Part shown: positions 8,565 through 16,398 of the stretch, piece after piece
Numbering within the stretch: position 1 is the first letter of the stretch
Layout: the number at the start of each line of letters is the position of its first letter
Origin: Bacteroidales bacterium UBA6360
GTDB lineage: Bacteria > Bacteroidota > Bacteroidia > Bacteroidales > UBA932
Reading direction: 5' to 3'
Assembly (NCBI GenBank): GCA_002440085.1
Contig: DJRM01000024.1
Location: 1 to 22,677, forward strand
DNA length: 22,677 bases
Translations under genes and position numbers: made by a program
Notes under the pieces: generated by a model
Seen by the model: only the letters and a program-made list of their open reading frames with translations
Told to the model about the DNA's origin: nothing
The model's database searches: none

Positions 8565-9575
8565 ATGAAATCTATCCTCGGCATAGGAAATGCCCTCACT
8601 GACATTCTCGCGGTCCTTCCGGACGACTCGTTTCTCAACGAATATCACATTCCTCGGGGAAGCATGCAGCACGTAGACAAGGAAACCGGAGACCGTATCC
8701 TGAAGAGGCTCAAGCCATTGGGAGTCCAGTATGTGGCCGGAGGCTCGGCAGCTAACACGATCACGGGCACGGCAATCTTCGGAATGCGCTCGGCCTTCAT
8801 CGGCAAAATCGGCGACGATGACCTCGGACATCTCTTCAAGAGCGACCAGGAGCAGTACGGAATCAAGTCCATCCTCCTCAAGGGCAAGAACCCGTCGGGA
8901 AGGGCGATGGTTCTGATTACGGCGCCGAATGCGGAGAGGACCTTCGCGGACTACATGGGCGCGGCGCTGGAGCTTGTGCCCGAGGATTTGAAACCTGAGT
9001 ATTTCAAGGGATATGACTATTTCCACATCGAGGGCTATCTCGTGCAGAATCAGGCACTTATCCGAAAGGCCGTGGAAATGGCCAAAGAGGCAGGCTGCAT
9101 AATCTCGATTGACATGGCGTCGTACAATGTCGTCGAGTCGAACGAGGCTTTCCTGCATGACATCGTGGAGAATTATGTCGACATCGTGTTTGCGAACGAG
9201 ACGGAGGCAAAGGCATTCACGAAACTGGAGCCGCGAGAGGCACTGGACGAAATCGCGTCGCACGGAAAGACGGCTGTCGTGAAAATCGGAAAGAACGGAT
9301 CAATGGTAAAGAAAGGCAATGACTATCACTATATTGAGGCCTGGCCTGCGGATCCCATTGACGCGACCGGGGCGGGAGACACCTACGCGGCAGGCTTCCT
9401 CTACGCCCACTCGCTCGGTATGCCGCTCAAGGTCTGCGGGGAGATAGGCTCCATCATAGCGGCGAAGGTGGTCGAGGTCATCGGGACGAAGATTGACATC
9501 CCGAGGTGGAAGGCAGCGAAAAAGGAAATCAAGTCGCTGATTGCCGAGACGCGCTCGACAATGAAAATACAGTAG
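8565..9575 (+). CDS. PfkB-family nucleoside/sugar kinase (adenosine-kinase-like)
   Basis: The 336-residue product is a cytosolic ribokinase/PfkB-fold kinase. The N-terminal sugar-binding glycine motif GGSAANT is at 59-65. NETE, linked to Mg/phosphate binding, is at 211-214. The C-terminal signature DATGAGD is at 266-272, with D272 as the expected catalytic base and GAGD as the anion hole. Bacteroidota homologues of this type are generally annotated as adenosine kinase or carbohydrate kinase; the substrate is not fixed by sequence alone. The start at 8565 gives the usual MKSILGIGNALTD opening and leaves the promoter outside the gene. The next gene begins 30 bp downstream, so this is the first gene of a likely three-gene operon. 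Confidence 0.92.
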   Translation: MKSILGIGNALTDILAVLPDDSFLNEYHIPRGSMQHVDKETGDRILKRLKPLGVQYVAGGSAANTITGTAIFGMRSAFIGKIGDDDLGHLFKSDQEQYGIKSILLKGKNPSGRAMVLITAPNAERTFADYMGAALELVPEDLKPEYFKGYDYFHIEGYLVQNQALIRKAVEMAKEAGCIISIDMASYNVVESNEAFLHDIVENYVDIVFANETEAKAFTKLEPREALDEIASHGKTAVVKIGKNGSMVKKGNDYHYIEAWPADPIDATGAGDTYAAGFLYAHSLGMPLKVCGEIGSIIAAKVVEVIGTKIDIPRWKAAKKEIKSLIAETRSTMKIQ

Positions 9576-9605
9576 CAGGCTGGGCACTCGGTTAAACGCA
9601 GGCGT

Positions 9606-10157
9606 ATGGGATTCATCACAAATCTTGCAGTCAAGCACCAGCTGAAAAAGCACGGTTTCCGGGAGGAGCATGCCTTCGTCCCGCTTTCTCGCGTGCGGCA
9701 GGCGGTGATTCTGTTCGACGTTGAAGACGTGGAATTTGATGAATGCCAAAAGATTGCAACTGAATATTTCACCACGCTCGGTATTGAGATGAAGCCGTTT
9801 TTCCTTGACATGAGCAAACACGACAAGGACGAGATTATTGTCACGGGAGTGAAGACCACGATTCTAAAGAGGAATCTGGCTTTCTGCGGCACGTTGCCGG
9901 ATGAAATCATCGGGGAGCTTAAGGCCATCACGGCGGAACTGTATATCTGTCTTGTCGACAGAGACTGCCCGGCCGTGCGGTGCTTTTCGGGGATTGTGCC
10001 GGCAAAGTTCTGCATAGGCAGGCGCGACTATGAAGGCTCCCCGTTCGGAATGACATTCACAACACCGGCTCAGGCCGACAGCATTCAGGTGAACTTTCAT
10101 GACAGCGCAAAGTGCCTGCGCAGCATTTTGGAGTATCTGCCGATGGTTGTCGGGTGA
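9606..10157 (+). CDS. Conserved small protein, possibly DUF6913-like
   Basis: This is a 183-residue soluble protein with no signal peptide or membrane segment. I do not recognise an enzymatic motif. The pattern of a basic N-terminal helix (NLAVKHQLKKHGF), a beta strand VILFDVEDVEFDE, a middle segment ending in CLVDRD, then ...PAKFCIGRRDY and a C-terminal helix ending EYLPMVV recalls the small uncharacterised Bacteroidota family DUF6913. That assignment is from memory and tentative. It lies 30 bp after the PfkB kinase and 88 bp before the DUF368 gene on the same strand, so it is probably cotranscribed with the kinase. Confidence 0.75.
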   Translation: MGFITNLAVKHQLKKHGFREEHAFVPLSRVRQAVILFDVEDVEFDECQKIATEYFTTLGIEMKPFFLDMSKHDKDEIIVTGVKTTILKRNLAFCGTLPDEIIGELKAITAELYICLVDRDCPAVRCFSGIVPAKFCIGRRDYEGSPFGMTFTTPAQADSIQVNFHDSAKCLRSILEYLPMVVG

Positions 10158-10245
10158 ACGGAGACCACGACCGGTGGAAAGCGACATAAGACATAAATAG
10201 TAAAAATGATTAACAGCCTCGGTTTGAGGTCTTTATTTTCGAAAA

Positions 10246-11229
10246 ATGAAATTCAATCTGAAGAAATATGCCCTCGTGACGCTGAAAGGCATAGGAATGG
10301 GAGCGGCGGACGTGATTCCGGGAGTAAGCGGAGGAACGATAGCCTTCATGACAGGGATTTACGAGGAGCTTGTAGGCTCAATCCACAACTTTGACAGGAC
10401 CGCGCTCAGGCTATTTTTCACCGGCAAGTTCCGCGAGTTCTGGAAGCACGTCAACGGCACTTTTCTCATCTCGCTCGTGCTCGGCATCCTCATAAGCATT
10501 TTCTCGCTCGCGAAACTGATGACCTGGCTGCTTGAGAATCACCCCATCCAGACATGGGCGTTCTTTTTCGGGCTCATCATCGCGTCGTCGGCGTTCATTC
10601 TGCGCGGAATCTCGGGCTGGAAGTTCAGGGACATATTGCTTACCGTGTTCGGAGTCGGACTCGGAGCGGTGGTGTGCACGCTGACTCCGACGGAAACGCC
10701 TGACGGACTGTGGTTTGTGTTCCTCTGCGGAGCCATCGCCATCTGCGCGATGATTCTTCCCGGCATTTCCGGCAGCTTCATCCTCGTCATTCTCGGAAAA
10801 TATGACTTCGTGCTCGGGGCTGTCGCAGGGCTGACATCGTTCGGACACGCCGAGGAAGCCACGGCAGGGCTCGCCACAGGTGCGATGGGCTGGGGACAAT
10901 GCCTGGCAGTCATCTGCGTTTTCGCCATCGGGGCGGCAATCGGCATCGTGGCGTTTTCCAAGTTCCTCCACTGGCTTCTTGCACGCTGGAACCGCGAGAC
11001 CACGCTCGTTCTCGCCGGCTTCATCATAGGCTCATTAGTCAAGGTCTGGCCTTGGCACGGAGCCAACGACTTCCCCACCCTGCCCGGACTTGCCGCGGCT
11101 GACGGAACGGTCGCGTTTCCGGTTGCGGAGTCGCACATAGCCGAGGCGGCAATATTCGCGCTCCTCGGCCTCGCGCTTGTCTTCGGAGTCGAGTTCGCCG
11201 GCAAGGCCATTGCCAAGAAAAGGAATTAA
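10246..11229 (+). CDS. popT: DUF368 membrane protein, undecaprenyl-phosphate translocase (PopT-like)
   Basis: This is a 327-residue polytopic membrane protein. The family (DUF368, named PopT) returns undecaprenyl phosphate, the carrier lipid of cell-wall and surface-polysaccharide synthesis, from the outer to the inner face of the cytoplasmic membrane. The two pseudo-symmetric re-entrant motifs are visible: PGVSGG at 25-30 within GMGAADVIPGVSGGTIAFMTGIYEEL-type sequence, and PGISGS at 172-177 followed by LVILGKYDF. A loop at about 196-212 (His/Glu/Ala/Thr/Gly-rich) may be slightly extended. The gene lies 88 bp after the small conserved protein gene, with no exact TAnnTTTG in the gap. The tRNA-Arg gene follows on the same strand from its own promoter. 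Confidence 0.9.
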   Translation: MKFNLKKYALVTLKGIGMGAADVIPGVSGGTIAFMTGIYEELVGSIHNFDRTALRLFFTGKFREFWKHVNGTFLISLVLGILISIFSLAKLMTWLLENHPIQTWAFFFGLIIASSAFILRGISGWKFRDILLTVFGVGLGAVVCTLTPTETPDGLWFVFLCGAIAICAMILPGISGSFILVILGKYDFVLGAVAGLTSFGHAEEATAGLATGAMGWGQCLAVICVFAIGAAIGIVAFSKFLHWLLARWNRETTLVLAGFIIGSLVKVWPWHGANDFPTLPGLAAADGTVAFPVAESHIAEAAIFALLGLALVFGVEFAGKAIAKKRN

Positions 11230-11233
11230 AATA

Positions 11234-11263
11234 TTGCGATTTCTGAAAAATTGCCTACCTTTG
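11234..11263 (+). promoter_or_regulatory. Promoter of tRNA-Arg
   Basis: TTG at 11234-11236, a 19-bp spacer and TACCTTTG at 11256-11263 match the Bacteroidota -33/-7 promoter pattern. The expected transcript start is about 30 nt before the tRNA. It begins just after the stop of the DUF368 gene. Confidence 0.7.
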
Positions 11264-11300
11264 CACTCCCCTATGGCAGTCTTGCCTAAAGAGGAGGATT

Positions 11301-11374
11301 GGTCCGGTAGCTCAGTTGGATAGAGCAACAGCCTTCTAAGCTGTGGGTCTTGGGTTCGAATCCCAACCGGATCA
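11301..11374 (+). tRNA. tRNA-Arg (anticodon TCT)
   Basis: A full cloverleaf of 74 nt can be drawn. The acceptor stem GGTCCGG pairs with CCGGATC (one G-U pair), followed by discriminator A at 11374. The D stem is GCTC/GAGC, and the anticodon stem ACAGC/GCTGT encloses loop CTTCTAA with anticodon TCT at 11335-11337. The T arm is TTGGG-TTCGAAT-CCCAA. It reads AGA/AGG. CCA is not encoded. The last three bases also form the reverse-strand stop codon of the neighbouring lipoprotein gene. Confidence 0.97.
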
Positions 11375-13075
11375 CTTCACCACAACACAGTCCGACACAG
11401 TGTATTCGCGCACGACGGTTCCGTCCGGCAGAGAAAGTCTCAGCGGCTGCTCCAATGTAAATTGAGTCGTGCCATCGCTCTGCTCAAATGTATTGGTCTG
11501 CGTCCAGTCTCCGGTAGCCGTCAGCGTCAATTTATCAGGATTGTATTTTTGCACATACTCATCCAGCAGTCCCTCCGTGGAAACGAATTCAAATTTGCTT
11601 CCGTCCCACAACGGCAGATAATCATATTTCGGCTCGGTAGAATACTCCTCCCAGCAAATCAGCGCAAAGAAAGAAATTGTCCCGTAATCAAGTTTGAACA
11701 GTTTCTGATATTCCGTGGTTCCAGAGTCCACATGCTTCTGAAAGCCCTCATCCGAAATGACTGGGCGTTTTTTCAGTCCCTTATATTCATCCATGGAGAC
11801 GAGCCAGCCATAAGGACTGTCGTGTGACGGCCGAGGGTCGTACATCGACATACCGCAAGTTTCGACAGAGAACGACACTCCACCAAAATAGTAGTGTTCG
11901 TCAGAATCCTCTTCATGACCGTCTTTGTAAGTGGAAATCACATGGGCATGGCAACTATATCCAATACTATTAAACCCATAGTCTTCAACATTAAACTTTA
12001 CCATTTCCACTTTTTGTTTGTCAAGCGCGCTGCTCGGTTCGAGTTCCGGTTCCACAATAGCAATGTCCGGGAAAGGTTCCGCGTAACTAATTGCGTAGGT
12101 TTCCGGAAAAGTCTGATTTCCTCCACGCTGACTTTCCGCCGGCGTGCTGATAAGCTTTATTATCCTGCCCTGCCCGTCACGTTCGTATGTAATGTCATCG
12201 ATTTCAGTGTGCTCCACACCATCCAAAGTGTATTTGAGCTGATGCCTTACCGGAAGATGCCGCGTATGAAGTCCATAAATAAGGTCATTCATATATTCGT
12301 CATATATTGGCCATGATTCAAAATCATACGAACACTGCAGCAGCGACATTATGCTGACGCCACAAAACACATTTTCATCATCCGAATATGTGAAAGTATC
12401 CTCCGACCAAGACGCACAGGTTGCTTTCTTCAAGTCTCCGGCAATCCATACATTATGAACGTCACTCTCATACCGTGAAAGAAGATTGCCGTCCTCATCG
12501 AAGGTGAAACTTTCTTCAAATTCTTCTGCCGGACATTTAAATATCATGTCCTTCCCTGTCCATTCACACAAAAAATTTTCGACTCCCTCTTCATAGCCCT
12601 TGGGAGGAACTTGCCTGCGCAGCTCGTAAAACGCCCACACGCGATCCGCCTGCACCATTTTTCCGTCCCCGACATCAATGCATCCTTTTTCATCGGACTC
12701 ATACACGTATTCTGGATATGTTCCCGTGTGTGAGAACTGAAGGCTGTTTTCTGCCCGCTTGAAGTCGTATGTATAAACGTCCACGACAGCACAGGAATTT
12801 GACTTAACGTCCTCATAGACAACCATGTTCGACATCTCGCCCTTCTCATCATACTCAAACGTATAGACCTCCCGCTTCTTGTCGCCATAGTCACGGACCA
12901 CACTGGAAATACGGTTTTCAGGTTTGACATAAGGATGCTTTACAGTGCCGACCGGAGTTCCTGCCGAGCCGCCTCCGTCAGGATTTTTGCCGGTGGTGTC
13001 CGGTTCTCCGATGTTGTCGCATGAAACGAGAAAAAGCGCGGCAATGGTCGCAGTCAAGAATGTGTATTTTTTCAT
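11372..13075 (-). CDS. Large lipoprotein with YD-like text pattern
   Basis: This is a 567-residue lipoprotein. The signal peptide MKKYTFLTATIAALFLVSC ends at lipobox Cys19, followed by DN and a Gly/Pro/Asp-rich linker to about residue 48. The body contains phrases of the YD-repeat style seen in Bacteroidota cell-surface proteins: YTFEYDEKGEMSNMVVY (about 71-87), FTFDEDGNLLSRYES and ITYERDGQGRIIKLIS. No catalytic motif or named domain was recognised. The base after the Cys is Asp, which does not settle surface export. It is transcribed alone from a promoter at 13094-13125 whose spacer contains a G9 tract, suggesting on/off or graded expression. Its TGA stop uses the last three bases of the tRNA-Arg gene. 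Confidence 0.85.
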   Translation of the reverse strand: MKKYTFLTATIAALFLVSCDNIGEPDTTGKNPDGGGSAGTPVGTVKHPYVKPENRISSVVRDYGDKKREVYTFEYDEKGEMSNMVVYEDVKSNSCAVVDVYTYDFKRAENSLQFSHTGTYPEYVYESDEKGCIDVGDGKMVQADRVWAFYELRRQVPPKGYEEGVENFLCEWTGKDMIFKCPAEEFEESFTFDEDGNLLSRYESDVHNVWIAGDLKKATCASWSEDTFTYSDDENVFCGVSIMSLLQCSYDFESWPIYDEYMNDLIYGLHTRHLPVRHQLKYTLDGVEHTEIDDITYERDGQGRIIKLISTPAESQRGGNQTFPETYAISYAEPFPDIAIVEPELEPSSALDKQKVEMVKFNVEDYGFNSIGYSCHAHVISTYKDGHEEDSDEHYYFGGVSFSVETCGMSMYDPRPSHDSPYGWLVSMDEYKGLKKRPVISDEGFQKHVDSGTTEYQKLFKLDYGTISFFALICWEEYSTEPKYDYLPLWDGSKFEFVSTEGLLDEYVQKYNPDKLTLTATGDWTQTNTFEQSDGTTQFTLEQPLRLSLPDGTVVREYTVSDCVVVK

Positions 13076-13093
13076 AGTTCAACAATTTTTCCG

Positions 13094-13125
13094 CAAATAT
13101 AACTACCCCCCCCCGAGAAATACAA
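13094..13125 (-). promoter_or_regulatory. Promoter of the large lipoprotein gene, with homopolymer spacer
   Basis: On the minus strand a TTG (13125-13123) is followed after 21 bp by TATATTTG (13101-13094), an exact -7 match, with the ATG 18 bp further on. Nine consecutive G's occupy nearly half of the spacer. Confidence 0.65.
13106..13114. repeat. Homopolymer tract, nine C (+ strand) / nine G (- strand)
   Basis: This run of nine identical bases lies inside the promoter spacer of the lipoprotein gene, four bases upstream of the -7 element. Tracts of this length are known to slip during replication in other bacteria. It is the longest G/C homopolymer I noticed in the window. Confidence 0.9.
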
Positions 13126-13154
13126 GCGTAAGTCCCAAATACTTGCGGAACTTG

Positions 13155-13187
13155 TGTTAGACTGCGACCTATTTCAGTTCTCTAACA
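13155..13187. terminator. Weak inverted repeat downstream of the outer-membrane gene
   Basis: TGTTAGA (13155-13161) and TCTAACA (13181-13187) form a 7-bp stem with a 19-nt loop just past the stop codon at 13193 on the minus strand. No T-run follows, so it is at best a weak terminator or an mRNA 3'-end stabiliser. Confidence 0.25.
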
Positions 13188-13192
13188 ACTCT

Positions 13193-14305
13193 TCAGAAGC
13201 AGAAGCCGACCCCGAGTTCACAGTCGCAGGTTCTGAAGGCTGCGGTGGAGATGCCGGCGGAGAGGCGCAGGCGGCGGAGACGGAACTGAAGGCCGAGGTC
13301 GGCGGCTATGCCACTTGGGCTGCGGTCGTAGACGCGGGACCAGTAGCCTGAGGAATCTTCCCAAAGAAGGGTTCGGTGGCCGTAGCCGGCTCCGGTGTAG
13401 AGGCTGAGCCAGTCGCAGGGGCGGAAGACAAGGCCAGTTGTGACAGAAAGGCGCGAGACGCGGGAACGGCCTGAGGTCCAGATGTAGCCCTCGGAGGTCG
13501 TGCCGTCGGAGAGGCAGTCGTACGCGGAGGCGGGACTCCGGAAATTCGACACGGCCTTGACATAGCAGCCCCAGCGGTACTTTTCCCAGCCGAGCATAAG
13601 TCCGCCGGAATAGTCCGGAATGGCGAAAATCCCAGACACTGAAAGTCCGACAGGCTTGCGGCGACGGACAGGAACTGCTGAGGAATCCGCAGGAGACGGA
13701 AGATAAACAATTGAATCCCTTACAATTATCTCCTTCTCAACGATTTGCGGAGCGGGAGTCTTCAGCACCATTTCATAAGTTGCAGCGGACTCTATCGGCT
13801 CCGGAAAGACATAATCCCTGATGACCCCGAAGTCCTTGTGCCTCACGGTAATCTTCATGACTTTCTCCGGGACATAGACCCAGACCTCCCCGACCTCCTG
13901 TCTCACGGCGACGACGCCCATCACCCCGACGTCGAAGTCAAGGCCTTCAGCGGAGGTAATCACCTTAATCAGAGCCGCTTTCCTGCCGTTCTGATCCCGG
14001 AGAGGATGATTGCTGCGGGCATCCAGGTCCCATTCCAGCCGCCGGAATGACTGCACGGAGAAGTCCCCATCACCGACGGTCTGGGCAGACAAGGAGAATG
14101 CGGCAAGAAAAATCGCGGCCACAAAGGCAATGCAGCGGAGCGCTGACGTTTCTGAAAGCAAAGCCAGCCGCTCTATAATCCGAAGCCATAAGCGCTTTTC
14201 TGCCCATATGCCCCTTTTCGATAAGCGAGAGAAGAAGGAAAGTGAACCTTGATCATGCCGAACGCAAAAGAGTGGCGTATGAAATATGAATTGACTTGAT
14301 GACAT
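13193..14305 (-). CDS. Outer-membrane barrel protein with PEGA-like N-terminal domain
   Basis: The 370-residue frame has a hydrophobic signal segment only at about 59-75 (CIAFVAAIFLAAFSLSAQ). The true start may therefore be downstream, for example a TTG at 14161, giving a normal signal peptide; the only upstream ATG is at 14305. After cleavage comes a beta-rich domain with RSNHPLRDQNGRKAALIKV and VYVPEKVMKITVRHKDFG, resembling PEGA-like domains of Bacteroidota exported proteins. A short spacer follows (IVRDSIVYLPSP), then about 145 residues of alternating strands (SGGLMLGWEKYRWGCYVKAV and onward) ending GVGFCF, a C-terminal aromatic as in small outer-membrane barrels. It is the last gene of the operon, 15 bp after the preceding stop. 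The link to a signalling role is inferred only from context. Confidence 0.75.
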   Translation of the reverse strand: MSSSQFIFHTPLFCVRHDQGSLSFFSRLSKRGIWAEKRLWLRIIERLALLSETSALRCIAFVAAIFLAAFSLSAQTVGDGDFSVQSFRRLEWDLDARSNHPLRDQNGRKAALIKVITSAEGLDFDVGVMGVVAVRQEVGEVWVYVPEKVMKITVRHKDFGVIRDYVFPEPIESAATYEMVLKTPAPQIVEKEIIVRDSIVYLPSPADSSAVPVRRRKPVGLSVSGIFAIPDYSGGLMLGWEKYRWGCYVKAVSNFRSPASAYDCLSDGTTSEGYIWTSGRSRVSRLSVTTGLVFRPCDWLSLYTGAGYGHRTLLWEDSSGYWSRVYDRSPSGIAADLGLQFRLRRLRLSAGISTAAFRTCDCELGVGFCF

Positions 14306-14320
14306 TTTGCCGGCTCCCCT

Positions 14321-16378
14321 TTAGAAATGATACGGACCTATGACCCCGAAATCCTTGTCCGGCGACTCCTGCCACGTACGCACGTGAATCACAGGACGCT
14401 GCCAGTCGGACAAATCCACGAGAACGAAGAGGTAGCCGACGTCGGAATAAGTCGTCGAGAAATACTCCTGCCGGATTTTTATTCCGAAAAGCTGTTCCCC
14501 TTTCCCAAGCTTCACAACCTCGCTGTCCGAAAACTGGATGTTGATGTATTCCTGGCTCGCGAAGACCCGCGAAAGGTTGCGGATGTATGTCGCCTTGTTC
14601 TGACGGGTGAAGCTGACATAGCGGTTCGAGCCGTATTCGTTGCGCAGCCCCGCGCTGCGCAGGACACGCCCGGTGATTATGAGCGCATCGTCGTCAAAAA
14701 TCGAACTTATGTAGTCGAGCCTCCTGAGGGAATAGGCGGTCTTGTAGTTCTCGAGAAAATCGACGAGTATCAGACGCGCCTCCTCCGTCCAGCCCTCGTG
14801 GGAGCAGATGTCGGATGTTGCGGCGGCTCCGAGCGAGAAAGTGAGATTGGATATGAGTCCGTCCTTATTGAATGTCAAGACTATGTCCTCGACGAATCTG
14901 CGCGGGTTGCCGCTGAACGAGAACGCCATAGGGATGCCGCGGCACCAGACCTCGTCACCAAGGGCGTAGAAATTAAGGTCATCGTGGGAAAGAACGCGCG
15001 CATTGCCATAGGCCCCCAGACGAAGGAATATGTCGTAGCCGGTTTCCGTAAAAAGCGGGCGGACGCTCTCGTATTCACGTTTTTTCAGAGCATCGCATAT
15101 CCGCGAAACCGCAGCCTCGTATTCCGAAGTGAACAGAACCGGCGTCAGGCTCACAGCCTTGGTCGAGTCAGGGGACGCGCTAAATTTTTCCCGGGACATC
15201 ACGTCCATCACCTTGCTCCTGACAGCGGAGAAATCTATTCTGCTGACCGCCACGGCATCATCCGGAGCGTAATTGTCCGAGGCTCCCGAGCCGATACATT
15301 CCGCATCGTCTCCCCTTTCCAAACCGCCATGCTTCAAGCCGCGATTGTCCGGGGCAGCGAAGCCCCCGGAAGGCGATTTCGCGCTGCGGCCGGAACTTTT
15401 CGCCAGCGCAGAACCGCTGCCGTTCGCCGAGGCCCCAGCGCCCGCGCCTGTCCCGGACGCGGCTCCGAAAGCCCGTTCGACGGCCTGTACCTCACGGTAG
15501 ATATGCCTCAGATGAGACGGGTCGGACTCGTAGAGTATGCGGTAGTCGTCAATCCGCGAGCCTGGAGTCACCTCAATGAATCCCTTTCCGTCCTTTGCCG
15601 ACAATATGCCGCTCCACTCTCGGCCGTTGAAGAAGCGGTAGTCTATGTTCCTGACCGGCTGTCCCTTGTAGGTGAAGCTCAGTTCCACGATTTCCTTGTC
15701 CGCGACGCTCTGGCGGTCGAAGCGCACGTTCATCCCCTCCAGAATACGCACCCGCCTCGAACGCAGTTCCGCGACCTCCTCCGCTTTGAATCCCGGCACT
15801 GACTGAAGAAGCACCGCAGCCCATGACAGGTAGCGAAGAGCGACGTCCATCTGAAGTTTCGTCTCGGCTGTCCCGGCAATGTCCTTCATCTCGGCAATGC
15901 GCCTGCACCGGTTCTCAAACACATTCCCGACCGCATCACGGCGGATGTAGCGCAGAACCGTTGTCCCTTTCCTGCCTCCCGACACGGCAAAGTCGGAAGC
16001 CCCGGCAACATCGTCCCTGTAAGTTCCAATCAGCGCGGCCTTCACAGCCTCCCTATACGGAAGTTCCACGACTCCTGCAATTTTCTTCACAAGCGCGTCC
16101 GTCGCCACACTGTCCGCCGTCCGCGTGTCCGCAGCCCGACCCTCACCCCAAAGGAATGCCGCATCTTTCTTTATGTCAGTGATTTTCTGCGCGAAAAGGC
16201 TCAGCGGGCAAAACAGAAGTACAGCCACTAACAAGGCGATTCCCAGGCGGTGCACCGGACGATGGCACGTCACACGCCTCCCGGCCGACGCAACCGACGC
16301 CCCTAAAATCCCCACAGCCGATGAAACCGACGCCATAAGAACCCCAATCGTATATGTATATGAACTTATACCCCGCAT
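14321..16378 (-). CDS. Large exported protein of unknown function (LPP20/FlgT-like N-terminus)
   Basis: The 685-residue product starts at the ATG at 16378; a TTG at 16396 would add six residues. There are two hydrophobic stretches: about 10-32 (Ala/Ser/Val/Gly-rich) and a proper signal at 45-64 ending LSLFAQ. The first is unusual, so the start could be further in. The segment KKDAAFLWGEGRAADTRTAD resembles the LPP20/FlgT-like domain seen in Bacteroidales exported proteins. A middle beta domain (about 225-295, VELSFTYKGQPVRNIDYRFF) follows. Residues about 303-379 are a low-complexity Gly/Ala/Ser linker. The C-terminal half (about 380-685) has two alpha+beta units, the last ending KDFGVIGPYHF. 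No catalytic residues were recognised. It lies between the small lipoprotein and the outer-membrane barrel in one operon. Confidence 0.8.
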   Translation of the reverse strand: MRGISSYTYTIGVLMASVSSAVGILGASVASAGRRVTCHRPVHRLGIALLVAVLLFCPLSLFAQKITDIKKDAAFLWGEGRAADTRTADSVATDALVKKIAGVVELPYREAVKAALIGTYRDDVAGASDFAVSGGRKGTTVLRYIRRDAVGNVFENRCRRIAEMKDIAGTAETKLQMDVALRYLSWAAVLLQSVPGFKAEEVAELRSRRVRILEGMNVRFDRQSVADKEIVELSFTYKGQPVRNIDYRFFNGREWSGILSAKDGKGFIEVTPGSRIDDYRILYESDPSHLRHIYREVQAVERAFGAASGTGAGAGASANGSGSALAKSSGRSAKSPSGGFAAPDNRGLKHGGLERGDDAECIGSGASDNYAPDDAVAVSRIDFSAVRSKVMDVMSREKFSASPDSTKAVSLTPVLFTSEYEAAVSRICDALKKREYESVRPLFTETGYDIFLRLGAYGNARVLSHDDLNFYALGDEVWCRGIPMAFSFSGNPRRFVEDIVLTFNKDGLISNLTFSLGAAATSDICSHEGWTEEARLILVDFLENYKTAYSLRRLDYISSIFDDDALIITGRVLRSAGLRNEYGSNRYVSFTRQNKATYIRNLSRVFASQEYINIQFSDSEVVKLGKGEQLFGIKIRQEYFSTTYSDVGYLFVLVDLSDWQRPVIHVRTWQESPDKDFGVIGPYHF

Positions 16379-16398
16379 AGATTTCTCGTTATTCAAAA

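Noticed and set aside
13815..14365. A 19-bp near-identical sequence (18/19) encoding KDFGVI in two adjacent genes
   Set aside because: The match is short and in unrelated positions of the two proteins, with no similarity around it. It is probably chance, although a remnant of gene conversion cannot be excluded.
14327..15802. A 491-codon open frame on the plus strand
   Set aside because: It is antisense to the large exported protein, which has a signal peptide, recognisable domains and operon context. The plus-strand product is Arg/Val-rich without motifs.
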